From positions 1,488,001 to 1,552,000 of the forward strand of contig JAPFFF010000027.1 of assembly GCA_039105265.1 (NCBI GenBank): 64,000 nt of DNA, given 5' to 3'. A model generated the notes under the pieces. The model had not been told where the DNA came from and did not search any database. It saw only the letters and a list, made by a program, of their open reading frames with translations. The translations under genes were made by a program, and so were the position numbers. Source of the DNA: Tritrichomonas musculus (taxonomy: Eukaryota > Parabasalia > Tritrichomonadida > Tritrichomonadidae). Each line of letters starts with the position of its first letter. Position 1 is the first letter of the stretch. Positions 51,488 to 60,940 of this stretch are shown here, one piece after another.

Positions 51488-51832
51488 ATCCATTAATGAA
51501 TTAAAAATAAAGTTTGCAATTGTAATCTTTTTATTTTCTTTCATGACTTTATGCTTTTTTTTTTTGTCGATTACTTATTTATACTGTGATTGCAAATCAT
51601 TTACTCAATTTGTTTCAGATGTTTCAATTGTGTAGTATAAAGTAAATTTTGATTATCTATTTTTGGAAAAATCTTTTCTTGATTCAATGAAATAATTTTG
51701 GTAATCAAAATTTAAGCATTATATAAACGTGATTTTGTAGCATTTAAACATCGATAAGCAACGAAATCATTTACATTTGATGAGATCGACATATGAACTT
51801 TTTCAAATGAAAAAAGAATTTCAAAAAAATTA
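51488..51832. other. Intergenic spacer
   Basis: About 345 bp. Nothing beyond AT-rich sequence is seen. Confidence 0.5.
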
Positions 51833-52180
51833 ATGCAACAAGTAATCAGTTATTTTCAAACTCTTTTCCAATCTGTTAAGCTCGAGTTTCAAAGTGTTTT
51901 TAATAATCCAGAAAGAAGGTTTGCCCTTCTAGCAACAATTGGTGTCTCACTTGTTGTTGTTGTTTTCTTATGTACCGATCTCAACCGCTTAAACAGAATT
52001 TTTTATAAGCCTGAATTATCAATTTTTGCGAACATGCTCAATTTTTGTGCGATCATGTTTTGTTGCTTCCTTTTTGGAGCATTTTTCTCAAGATTAACAC
52101 TTTGGGTCAGATCAGGATCATTCTCAGCCCCAAATGAGGGTCATGAAAAAAAGAAAAATCAAAAGGTTAAAGCAAAGTAA
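51833..52180 (+). CDS. Small two-helix membrane protein (115 aa)
   Basis: A 115-residue protein with two membrane helices, about 30-48 (ALLATIGVSLVVVVFLC) and about 66-85 (MLNFCAIMFCCFLFGAFF), and a basic C-terminal tail (HEKKKNQKVKAK). The N-terminus is amphipathic (FQSVKLEFQSVFNNPERR). A double-lysine-rich end is compatible with an endoplasmic-reticulum protein. I do not recognise the family. The helices and tail make a real gene likely despite the small size. Confidence 0.65.
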   Translation: MQQVISYFQTLFQSVKLEFQSVFNNPERRFALLATIGVSLVVVVFLCTDLNRLNRIFYKPELSIFANMLNFCAIMFCCFLFGAFFSRLTLWVRSGSFSAPNEGHEKKKNQKVKAK

Positions 52181-52694
52181 TCTAATATATAACTATAAAT
52201 TATAATAAAATATTATATTATAGGTAACCAGCAATACGTAATTTTTTAACCAAATGAAAAAAAAAAAAAAAATTAATAGTCCACTTTTAAAAACAATCTT
52301 ATTATTAAATATAGCTATATTTAAAACAATCTTATTATTGGCTATAGATTAAATCCTTTTAATTTCACATCAAAATTGGCAGTTAATAATTGTATAAGTC
52401 GCTATCGGAGCATTTCAATTATGCACATTTCCCATCTTAATTTTAATTTATTCATTATACATTTATCAAATAAAAATTCCTCCAGAATCCCTTTTCAATT
52501 ATATAACATAATTTTGGCATTTGTTTTGCTATAAGAAAAAAAAATATAGCATTAAAAATCTGCATTAAGAGAAAGATGAATAATTATTGATTTTGTTAAA
52601 TAGAAAAATAATAATAAAGAAACAATAAAAAAAACATGTTTATGAATAACAAAATGCTTCCCTTCATACAATTTATATATGCAAAGTTATAATG
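52181..52694. other. Convergent intergenic spacer
   Basis: About 510 bp, with an A run (52257-52271) and a short direct repeat AAAACAATCTTATTATT (52289-52305 and 52323-52339). No gene seen. Confidence 0.5.
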
Positions 52695-54614
52695 TTATGA
52701 AGCCTTAAATGGAGGAAGAGGAGACGCAAATCCGGAAGAAGACCTACCTGTATTTCTAGGTAAAGGTCCTAATGGAGCTGTTGAAGATAAGTTTGTTGAG
52801 CTCTTGTTCTTTGGAGGATTAATTTGATTTGTAGGAGAGGTTTGTTGTACTGCAAAAACTCTTTGTATTTCTGCAAGCTTTGTGGCTAAATTCAATTTTG
52901 AATCGCTTTTAGAGGCAGCTCTGGCAATTATTGCCCATGTCTTTAAATGATCGTTTGAAGTGACTGCGTTATTCTGAGAGGGCTTCTGCCTGCATAATTC
53001 TTGAAAGATAAATGAATCAATTCTATTCATTGTTTGGAATATATCATCTATATTATTAATAACATCTTGACTCCAATTCTCTCTCATTCCTTTACTCAAA
53101 ATTGGATAAACGAAAGGAAATATAACTTTTGCATTATCCATAATTAATGGTTCGAGTTCTATTTTATGCCAAACTCCTAAAGATGCATCACTAACCTTAA
53201 CTTGGGGACCGACCGTGCATTTAACATATAAGTGGAAAAGAAGCTTCATGTTCTTCTTAAAATCTCGAACGTTAATTTTAGTCATTGCATTTGTAAGCAT
53301 TTTCAAAAATGTTATTGTTTTAACAGATCGTGTTATTGGAAAATGGCGAACAAGTTCATATATTGTCGGCATAACTAATTTGGGATTTCCTTTTACAAAT
53401 TGATCAACAATTGATATCATGCTCTCAGCACAAACTGGAAAATGAACAGCACCTAGCAAGGGCAATATATATTTATAGTAAACATCCTCATATTTAGCAA
53501 CATTTTTTTCACTTGCTGAATTACCACTATTACCGTTGTTATTACTTGAGCCAAATGATGGGGGTGGTGGAGATGAAGATGAATCTTTTTCTGCTTTTCC
53601 TCCATTTGCTGTTTTTTCAAGAGGTGTTCCGAATTTAAAAATATAGTTAAAAATAGAAGCGGTTGGAAATAGAACGTATGGCTGAGTACCACCATCAAGA
53701 TAGCAAGATACCATAGAGCAGCATTTCTGTAAAACTGGTTGTGTAATATTTTGAGGATCTTTAGCTATCATTTGAGAAATCAAATCTATAATTGTGGTTC
53801 GTTCTGCTAAATCGTATTTATTAAATTGTCTGAATAACAATTTGAGTAATTCATCTAAATCATTGCCTTTATTCAAAGTAAAGGTACTCTTTGAGTTAGG
53901 TGTCAATGACCATAAAACAAATGATGACAAAATTTGATATGCAACTTTGGTGTGATCCCATGCTCCATCTGATAAGGCAACAAGATCATCGCAAAACAAG
54001 AACTGAGCTTTTATTGGTAGCAAATCTTTGAATAATACCTTTTTAATGCCAGAAAACAAAATATCTTGATCTTCTTTTGATAATTTATCACATGTTTGAG
54101 GGATTGAGACCAAATTAGCAATTTCATTTAAAGTATTTAATCTAATTTCCTTTGCTGCAACATCGCCTTCATTGTCTGTAAAATCTAAGTCAACCTGAAT
54201 TAAATTCATCTTTTTCTGGAGAATTGATGTGAAGTTAGAATTTCCAGGCGAGGCTGGTAATGGAGGAAGGGAAGGTAAATCTATTTTCGAATGAACTTTC
54301 TTTTTGTTTGTCGTTAAAAAGCTAGGTGTGAGTTCAAGATCGCAAATTGGTTCAATTTCCTCCTTCTTCTTTTTTTTACCATCATCCTTGCCATTCTTTT
54401 TTCCATCAGATTTTTTATTATCTTTACTGTCATTTTCAGACTCAGATTTATTTTGGTTGGAATCATCAGTTGAATCTTTATCATCCATAGGTTTTAAAGT
54501 TGCGTAACGAAGGCTATTATTTTTTTTAAATAAGTGAAGAATAGGAGAATTGACTGGAGAAAAGAGTGTAAGTGATGAATTGCGTTTGGCTGCGTAGTGT
54601 TTAAGCAAAGACAT
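52695..54614 (-). CDS. PP2A regulatory subunit B56 (B') family protein
   Basis: A 639-residue protein. The first 110 residues are low complexity, with an acidic Asp/Ser/Asn stretch and a lysine-rich NKKSDGKKNGKDDGKKKKK segment. Residues about 120-580 are HEAT-like helices of the B56 type. The most telling part is the C-terminal block with VKVSDASLGVWHKIELEPLI, MDNAKVIFPFVYPILSKGMR and ENWSQDVINNIDDIF, which mirrors the B56 series (QVAERAL.FW..E, NA..ILPI..P.LY, HW...I). An Asn/Gly/Ser-rich loop (about 330-345) splits the repeats. The tail is Pro/Ser/Asn-rich. It would target the PP2A phosphatase to substrates. It is divergent, so the specific B56 class is not assigned. Confidence 0.75.
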   Translation of the reverse strand: MSLLKHYAAKRNSSLTLFSPVNSPILHLFKKNNSLRYATLKPMDDKDSTDDSNQNKSESENDSKDNKKSDGKKNGKDDGKKKKKEEIEPICDLELTPSFLTTNKKKVHSKIDLPSLPPLPASPGNSNFTSILQKKMNLIQVDLDFTDNEGDVAAKEIRLNTLNEIANLVSIPQTCDKLSKEDQDILFSGIKKVLFKDLLPIKAQFLFCDDLVALSDGAWDHTKVAYQILSSFVLWSLTPNSKSTFTLNKGNDLDELLKLLFRQFNKYDLAERTTIIDLISQMIAKDPQNITQPVLQKCCSMVSCYLDGGTQPYVLFPTASIFNYIFKFGTPLEKTANGGKAEKDSSSSPPPPSFGSSNNNGNSGNSASEKNVAKYEDVYYKYILPLLGAVHFPVCAESMISIVDQFVKGNPKLVMPTIYELVRHFPITRSVKTITFLKMLTNAMTKINVRDFKKNMKLLFHLYVKCTVGPQVKVSDASLGVWHKIELEPLIMDNAKVIFPFVYPILSKGMRENWSQDVINNIDDIFQTMNRIDSFIFQELCRQKPSQNNAVTSNDHLKTWAIIARAASKSDSKLNLATKLAEIQRVFAVQQTSPTNQINPPKNKSSTNLSSTAPLGPLPRNTGRSSSGFASPLPPFKAS

Positions 54615-55719
54615 TTCTTCGTTTTTTTAGCTGAAAAAGATTGATTATGAAATGGTCTGAAAAAAAGTATTGCCAACTTTTCTATTAAACCGAAAATATT
54701 AACCTTGATAATGGCCTTATTAGTACGTTAATGACAATTTTTATTTTCTTTTGAATTTATATCTCATTTTAAACTTTTTAACAGAATTTTCTCAAAATAA
54801 CGATTAATTCCTCAATAAAAATAATATTATAAATACAAATGATATAAAAAAAGGAAAGAATAATTCTTTTAAAAGAAATACTTCAATTTATTAAATATAT
54901 TACCATTCTTTTTTTATTCAGAAATATCCACCAAAATGGTGAAATGTCGGATTTTTTCAATATTCTTTTGAAAATTCGAGTTTGAAAAAATTACTATTCA
55001 AAGTGCTCACTTTTTTTTGAATGAAAAACGATCATAAAGTTGATCGTCATCAATGATTAAAAACTCATTTAGAAGAATTTTGTTCAACTAGAAGATGTAG
55101 TTCGTCAAGAATATCGAGTTCAACCGACAGGTAGAGTTCAAGCAGAATATCTAGTTAAACCAGACGATCGAGTTCACTCGATATTCTGGTTGAACTCGAA
55201 TTAAATCGTCTGGTGGAACTCGATATTCTGGTTGAACTTGATCTTCTGGTTTAACTTGATCTGTCGGTTGAGCTCGAATTAAATCGTCTGGTGGAACTCG
55301 ATATTCTGGTTGAACTTGATCTTCTGGTTTAACTTGATCTGTCGGTTGAGCTCGAATTAAATCGTCTGGTGGAACTCGATCTTCTGGTGGAACTTGATCT
55401 GTCGGTTGAACTCGATATTCTGGTTTAATTTGATCTGTCGGTTGAACTCGATCTTCTGGTTGAACTCGATCTTCTTTACTAACTACATCTTGGAATGAAG
55501 AGCATAAATACTTTATCAGTAAAAATTATACCAAAAACAAGATTAAAAAAAAAATCTCTTTTCCAAATGATTTTATACTAAATGTTTGTTTTCCAAGTTA
55601 AAAAATGTGTGCAAAAATAATAAAAAAAAGTAAGTGCAAAGGATCCATTTTAAAATAATGATATTTTTTTTATTAAATTCTGTTCATTCAATTTATAATC
55701 AAAAAGTTTATTATTAGAA
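54615..55719. other. Divergent intergenic region with minisatellite
   Basis: About 1.1 kb between the divergent B56-like and TAF2-like genes. Most of the middle is an 18-bp minisatellite, listed next. The rest is AT-rich. Confidence 0.55.
55085..55494. repeat. 18-bp minisatellite with a left inverted arm
   Basis: From about 55175 to 55480 the DNA is built of 18-bp units such as GAACTCGATATTCTGGTT, GAACTTGATCTTCTGGTT and TAACTTGATCTGTCGGTT, and a 24-bp variant with AATTAAATCGTCTGGTG. A four-unit block of 78 bp is repeated. Units left of about 55170 run in the opposite orientation, meeting at GATCGAGTTCACTCGATATT. The outer ends (AAGATGTAGTT and its complement, 55092-55102 and 55482-55492) are inverted repeats. 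The array is GC-richer than its flanks. Read on the minus strand it is open as hexapeptides (VQPEDR, VQPTDQ, VPPDDL-type) but has no ATG. Confidence 0.85.
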
Positions 55720-57717
55720 ATGAAAAATCGAGATTATTTTATTCAAGAATATAAAATTAATCTTAATGTAAGAACAGCAGATCAAATTTACATGGGATCT
55801 GTATTTATAACTTTTTCCAATATTCCAGAAAGTAGGCATATAATATTAAATTGTGATGAAAAACTCTTAATAACGGCAGTTAAAAATAAAGGAAAAGAAA
55901 TACCATATAGTTACAATCAGTATTCGCATACCCTTCACATTTCTTGCCAAGTTGAAAATGATAATATTAATCCACCAAGCGACGAAACTAATAATAATAC
56001 TCAAGCAAATGGTTCTGATATTACTTGCAATAATTCAAACACCAATAATAATCTGGATGTTCAAAACAATCCAAAAGAACCAAAAACAACAAAATATATT
56101 GTGTGTGTTCAATTTCAAAGTCAAATAAATCCCGATCATCAAGGATTTTTTTATGTCGATGATGCAACTGCTGCAATTCACCTTTTTCCGAATTTTTCAT
56201 ACCTTTTCGTCCCATGTGATACATTTACTGGCGAAAGTAGTGATATAAACAATCAAGGCAAAACTGAGTTGTCATCTAAATTCTCTTTTAAATTTACTGA
56301 TATCTCTGTTACAATTACAGCAGGTGAAAGTCCTCAAGTTGCTGTATGTTCAATACCTTCTCCTCAAGCCATAAACTTCATTAACAATCGAATGATGTTT
56401 AAATTTGGGAAGCTTAAGATACCGCTTCCATATTTTTCTGCAGCCATAGGTGAATTTCAAAAATATGAAATTGAAATCAATCCCAAAAACGATACAAACT
56501 CAGAACACAACACGAAAATTCATTTCTTTTTTGACAGTTACATTGAAGAACAATATTATGAATCCATTATTTCATTTTTTGGAAAAGCTATCACTATAAT
56601 AGAGAAATTATTCAATCTTAAACCTTTTTCAAATTGTATTCAAATTGCAGATAATCTAAATTATCCTGAAGACCAAAGTAACACCGCTGGGCTCATCATT
56701 TTTACACCTGAAACTTTGGTCGCATTTGATCAAAATAAGCATCTTTTAATCAAACAAATTTTGAAGCAATATATTAATATCTTTCCAGCAACAGTGAATG
56801 AAAACTGGATTATTGAAGGACTCTCTTCCTATCTAGCTCTAGTTGTCATCGACGAGCTAGAAAACCCATCTGAATTCGATATCCATTCAATTATGAATAT
56901 CGACCAAATATCCTTTCAAAATGACTTTTTCAGGAAGGCATTGAATTCTGATTCCACATCACAAGTCAGCTCACTTGAAGAAAAGATTGAATTGATCGAT
57001 GATGACACCTTGTTCGACTCTCTTTTCACGTTAAAATCTACTTGCCTCATGAGAATGATTTTTGTTAACAAAACTTTTGAATATGCTCAGAATTTCTTTC
57101 AAAAATTGAATGAAAAAATTGAGAAGGATGAATTATTGACATTTGAAATTTTCTATGATGCATTCAATTCTATTCAATGTGAACCGTTTTTTGAGAGCTA
57201 TTTCAAAAATCAAGGTCATCCTATCGTCGTCGTCAAAGATGACCTAAAAATGCACCAAACAAGATTCTCTGCCTCCAGAAATTCTCAGAATTTTATTTGG
57301 TCGATTCCTCTCAAAATAACCGTTTTGAATGTTAAGGAAGAATTGAATGAAATTGAATTTGAGGTGTGTGAAACGGTTTCTTTACTTTTTGATAAGAAAG
57401 AATTGGATTTGAATGACTATTTGAATTCTGTTGATGATAAGAAAATTTTGATCATCAATCATAATTCCGAATCTTTCTGTAGAGTCTGGTACAAAGGCGC
57501 CTGGATGAAGAAGCTCTGCGATTTTGCTGAAAGATTGGCTAAAACTGAGTTTGAGAGTGATTTGTTCAATGTCTTCCTCGATGCCACTGCGCTGGCTGAC
57601 CTCGGCTTCGTTGACAGGAAGTTGCTTGAATCATTTGAAATGTTTCAAATTCCGCCAAATTTGCAAAGAAAGTTTCCAAGACTGATCGGAAGCTCAACAT
57701 TGTCTGAATTTAAATAG
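55720..57717 (+). CDS. TAF2-like protein (M1 aminopeptidase fold without active site)
   Basis: A 665-residue protein resembling TAF2, the TFIID subunit with an M1 aminopeptidase fold. The N-terminal beta domain (about 1-130: EYKINLNVRTADQIYMGSVF) leads to a segment with FYVDDATAAIHLFPNFSYLF, the counterpart of the M1 strand region. At about 345-385, KQILKQYINIFPATVNENWI and EGLSSYLAL align by position to HExxH..W..EG...Y of M1 enzymes, but the zinc-binding HExxH is absent, as in TAF2. The C-terminal part (about 500-660) is a beta/helical tail with NFIWSIPLKITVLN. TAF2 contacts initiator DNA in TFIID. The alternative is another inactive M1-like protein. Confidence 0.6.
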   Translation: MKNRDYFIQEYKINLNVRTADQIYMGSVFITFSNIPESRHIILNCDEKLLITAVKNKGKEIPYSYNQYSHTLHISCQVENDNINPPSDETNNNTQANGSDITCNNSNTNNNLDVQNNPKEPKTTKYIVCVQFQSQINPDHQGFFYVDDATAAIHLFPNFSYLFVPCDTFTGESSDINNQGKTELSSKFSFKFTDISVTITAGESPQVAVCSIPSPQAINFINNRMMFKFGKLKIPLPYFSAAIGEFQKYEIEINPKNDTNSEHNTKIHFFFDSYIEEQYYESIISFFGKAITIIEKLFNLKPFSNCIQIADNLNYPEDQSNTAGLIIFTPETLVAFDQNKHLLIKQILKQYINIFPATVNENWIIEGLSSYLALVVIDELENPSEFDIHSIMNIDQISFQNDFFRKALNSDSTSQVSSLEEKIELIDDDTLFDSLFTLKSTCLMRMIFVNKTFEYAQNFFQKLNEKIEKDELLTFEIFYDAFNSIQCEPFFESYFKNQGHPIVVVKDDLKMHQTRFSASRNSQNFIWSIPLKITVLNVKEELNEIEFEVCETVSLLFDKKELDLNDYLNSVDDKKILIINHNSESFCRVWYKGAWMKKLCDFAERLAKTEFESDLFNVFLDATALADLGFVDRKLLESFEMFQIPPNLQRKFPRLIGSSTLSEFK

Positions 57718-58140
57718 AGTTTATATTATTATTACTAGCCCTTCGGCGGTTTTGTAAAATACGGCTATTTGGTCGTTCATTGAATAGTTTATTTTACAAA
57801 ACTTCTACCACTCACAGCAAAAGTGCAACTTTTTGAATACTTTACATTTAAAAATCTTCAAGTACGGCATGCAGCCGAAAGGGCTAATTATTATTATGTG
57901 TATTAAATAAATAATTTGTATGTTTTTATTAAAAAAAACTTATATTTTGTACTTTTAAATGAATTTTTTTGTTTTGTTTTTAAGAATTGGTTTCAATCTA
58001 ATTAGTTTTTGTTGATTGATTAAAAAATTTGATGAAATAAAAAAAAAAAAACTTTATATTTGTAATGGATTAAATATATATTTTTCATATAAATCTACAA
58101 CTTTATTTACAAACAATATTATATAATTAGTATATTAATA
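57718..58140. other. Convergent intergenic spacer with hairpin element
   Basis: About 420 bp between convergent genes. It holds a hairpin element directly after the TAF2-like stop (listed next) and AT-rich sequence. Confidence 0.5.
57736..57886. repeat. Short inverted-repeat element (about 151 bp)
   Basis: TAGCCCTTCGGC (57736-57747) pairs with GCCGAAAGGGCTA (57874-57886, one extra A). A second, inner pair GTTTTGTAAAAT/ATTTTACAAAAC (57749-57760 and 57791-57802) lies inside. It begins 18 bp after the TAF2-like stop codon. It could be a small MITE inserted in (TTA)-rich DNA or a 3'-end structure of the gene. Confidence 0.55.
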
Positions 58141-60528
58141 TCAAGCTTTTGTTTTTTTGGTAGTTGATTTCCTTTTAACTTTTTTCATGTTATTTTTAAC
58201 TTGTTCATTATTTTCATCATCATCATCGGCTTCACCAATTTCGAAATTATTATTTTTAGCTTTATTTTGATTTTCACCTTTTTTCACATTATTTTCATCA
58301 TTGTCATTATCATTTTCGTTTTCATTGCTTGGTGCTGCGGTGCTAATTTTTGTATTTTCTTCATTTTTTTCTTCTTCATGTTGAATCTTCTGAGATTCAG
58401 TCAAAAATCGAGGAACTTCAATTTTTACTTCTTCATTATTATTAATATTATCTTGATTTTCTTTATTGGCTAGTTGAGGTGTATTTGTGGGTGAATTCTT
58501 TCCTTTCTTTGTTTTTCGAGCCGAGGGAGGTGATGATGATTTCTTCTTGCCTTTCCCTTTCTTCTTTGTCTTTTTCTTCTTAGATTTCGACTCTTCTGCA
58601 GCTTGGAGTTCAGCGAGTTGATCAACAAGGAAGAATGGATCTTGTTTTTCGTTTGGATCGATTGGAAACTGGGGTGGCTCAAAATTACGAAGTAATTCTG
58701 GATCATTTGTTGCTTCAATTGTTTGATTTAGTAAGCGAAGAGTTTCATCAATTAATTTTTGGATTTCTTCTCTTTTTTTGGCTTCTTCTTCGTTATCTTT
58801 TATTGTATCTTGTTCTACTTTGTCAGCTTTCGTTTCATATTCTTCTAGTAGTGTTTGTTCTTTGAAAATACTACCTTCATCATCTTTAATCATATTTTCA
58901 TAATCATTTATCATTTTTTGTTTCTCTTCTTCAATTTTGACTTTGGAGCCTTCTTCTTCAGCAATCATTTGTTTGGTATCAAGAATACTTTTCTTCAAAA
59001 TTTTGATATTCGTGTCGGCATTCACTTGTGTGCTTTCTAGCTTACTTTCAGTATCAAGAACTTCCCGTTCTAATCTATCTCTTTGATCTTCCAGGTTCGA
59101 TAACCTCATTTCAGCTTCGGGCATTTTCGTTCTTTGGATAGAAAGTTGAATCAATTGTTTCTTTAATGGCTGAAGTTCTACTTCTTTTTGAATTTGTTTA
59201 TTTCTTCTTGATAGATCATTTAGAGCCTTAATTACAAAATGGTTAATTTGTGTGGAGGTTACATCAAAAACAAATAGCTTCTCGTTTTGTCGAATGTATT
59301 CGAGAATTGTATATCCGCATTCACATGTCAAAAAGTTGTCGCTCATTTTGAAGTATTGTAAGGTTTGGTTTTCAACAAGGGCAATTGATATCTTTTTAGC
59401 TCCTTTGTCTGTAATTTTGCAAGATGATACTGATAATTTGGTAAGAGTATTGTTTTCTTCAAGGGCATCAGCAATTGCAAATGCGCCTAAGTCTCCAATT
59501 GAATTTTTGGAAATGTCTAATGCATACAAAACTTGGTTGCATTTTAGAACTTCATTCAACTGATATGCTATTTCTGTGCTTCCAAAATGATTATCCGAAA
59601 TATCAACTTCGGTAAGAGTTTGATTATATTTCAAAACATCTAATAATGCAGATACACCTCGATCTTGTAAATCATTTTTTGATAATTTTAATATTGTTAT
59701 AATGTTGTATTCGTCCATTAATGTTTCAGCTAAATTTACACCTGCATCTGGCGAGAGTTGACAGTTTGTTAAATCTAAATATGAAAGGTGAATCATATTT
59801 GAGAGATTCCGCATAAAAGTAGGTCCAACTGGATCTGAAAGTAAGTTGTTGTGAAAATCAAGAAAAACAAGACTTTCATTTTGGGCAATTCCATTTGTTA
59901 ATATAGCTTCTTCTCGTAAAACAAAGGAGCAATCAGATAAACTAAATGATTTTAAAACTTGATTGTTTGCTATGAAGTCTGACATTTCTTCCGCAATATG
60001 CCTTCTTTTTCCACCTTCTCTATAACTCATTTTGAGTCCGCTCATATTTAGGCATTCAATTCTTTGAATATCTTGAATTGCTTTAATGATATCAATTAAT
60101 GATAAGAGAGAAAATTTGTTGTTATGCCAAGCAAGCCCTGTTGTACCAATTTGTAAACTCTTAATTTTTGTTTCTTTAATAATGTCAATTAGGCACGGAA
60201 CAGCTTGGTTAGAAAGGTCATTGCATCCAATATCTAAAACCTCCACTTGTTGATTTGCAAGAAGAAGCTGTAATAATGAATGAATTCCATGATCACGAAT
60301 TAAGTTTCCATATAAATTAAAAACACGAATGTGAGGTGCTTGTCGTAAAACCTTTGTAAGTTTTGTTAGCATATTAATTCCAATTCTTTGGCCTGATAAA
60401 TCTAAAACGCCTTTTGAAAATGAGTTATCTAGCTGTGTGCAAAAGCGTTTATAATCGTCTTCTGAGAATTCAATTCCATTATCGCGCAGTTTCGCTTTGA
60501 AAAGACCATCGTACGTTCCATCATACAT
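58141..60528 (-). CDS. Leucine-rich-repeat protein with coiled coil and lysine-rich tail
   Basis: A 795-residue protein. Residues about 35-440 are ribonuclease-inhibitor-type leucine-rich repeats with units such as LSYLDLTNCQLSPDAGVNLA and LYALDISKNSIGDLGAFAIA. Residues about 450-600 are coiled coil (RLSNLEDQRDRLEREVLDTE). The tail (about 640-795) is low complexity: KSKKKKTKKKGKGKKKSSS, Asn/Glu repeats and a basic end. LRR plus coiled coil is frequent in flagellar and basal-body proteins, so that is a reasonable guess. The specific family is not recognised. Confidence 0.75.
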   Translation of the reverse strand: MYDGTYDGLFKAKLRDNGIEFSEDDYKRFCTQLDNSFSKGVLDLSGQRIGINMLTKLTKVLRQAPHIRVFNLYGNLIRDHGIHSLLQLLLANQQVEVLDIGCNDLSNQAVPCLIDIIKETKIKSLQIGTTGLAWHNNKFSLLSLIDIIKAIQDIQRIECLNMSGLKMSYREGGKRRHIAEEMSDFIANNQVLKSFSLSDCSFVLREEAILTNGIAQNESLVFLDFHNNLLSDPVGPTFMRNLSNMIHLSYLDLTNCQLSPDAGVNLAETLMDEYNIITILKLSKNDLQDRGVSALLDVLKYNQTLTEVDISDNHFGSTEIAYQLNEVLKCNQVLYALDISKNSIGDLGAFAIADALEENNTLTKLSVSSCKITDKGAKKISIALVENQTLQYFKMSDNFLTCECGYTILEYIRQNEKLFVFDVTSTQINHFVIKALNDLSRRNKQIQKEVELQPLKKQLIQLSIQRTKMPEAEMRLSNLEDQRDRLEREVLDTESKLESTQVNADTNIKILKKSILDTKQMIAEEEGSKVKIEEEKQKMINDYENMIKDDEGSIFKEQTLLEEYETKADKVEQDTIKDNEEEAKKREEIQKLIDETLRLLNQTIEATNDPELLRNFEPPQFPIDPNEKQDPFFLVDQLAELQAAEESKSKKKKTKKKGKGKKKSSSPPSARKTKKGKNSPTNTPQLANKENQDNINNNEEVKIEVPRFLTESQKIQHEEEKNEENTKISTAAPSNENENDNDNDENNVKKGENQNKAKNNNFEIGEADDDDENNEQVKNNMKKVKRKSTTKKTKA

Positions 60529-60940
60529 GAATTAAATTTGATTTTATTAACTAACGTACTTAGAACTTTTTCTTAGTACTCATTCAATTTATAAAATTAC
60601 CATTTTAAGCAATTTTTGCATTTTCATTTAGAAATTTCAAATATTAAACTTGATCATTAAGTTAATTTCAAGTTTAATATTATTAGTCTTTGGTTTTCAA
60701 TTAGAATATTAAAGATTAGAATCATTTCATTTTTTATATAAAGCTTTTATTTGAATTCTTTTGATTGCCTTTTTACTCCAGAGTCTCTCGAAATAAATTA
60801 TTTAAGTCAAATTTTATGATTCATAACTTCCTGCTCAAAAAAAATTGAAAAGGTTTGTTCAATCAAAAAGAATGAAGTCATCAAAATAATAAAACTATAA
60901 AAACATTTATCAAACAAACATATATTAATATATATATAAA
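60529..60940. other. Intergenic spacer
   Basis: About 410 bp of AT-rich sequence between two minus-strand LRR genes. A 20-bp inverted pair AATATTAAACTTGATCATTA/TTAATTTCAAGTTTAATATT is visible around 60639-60680, with a few mismatches. No gene seen. Confidence 0.5.

Noticed and set aside
51438-51635. Second-frame ORF overlapping the HMG-box gene end
   Set aside because: It begins as a lysine/methionine frame shadow of the acidic tail and runs into AT-rich 3' flank with no independent support.
11450-57760. Recurring GGCGGTT/AACCGCC words (11450, 16651, 17312, 31184, 57744)
   Set aside because: Striking in AT-rich DNA but too short and without constant context; no family or function could be argued.
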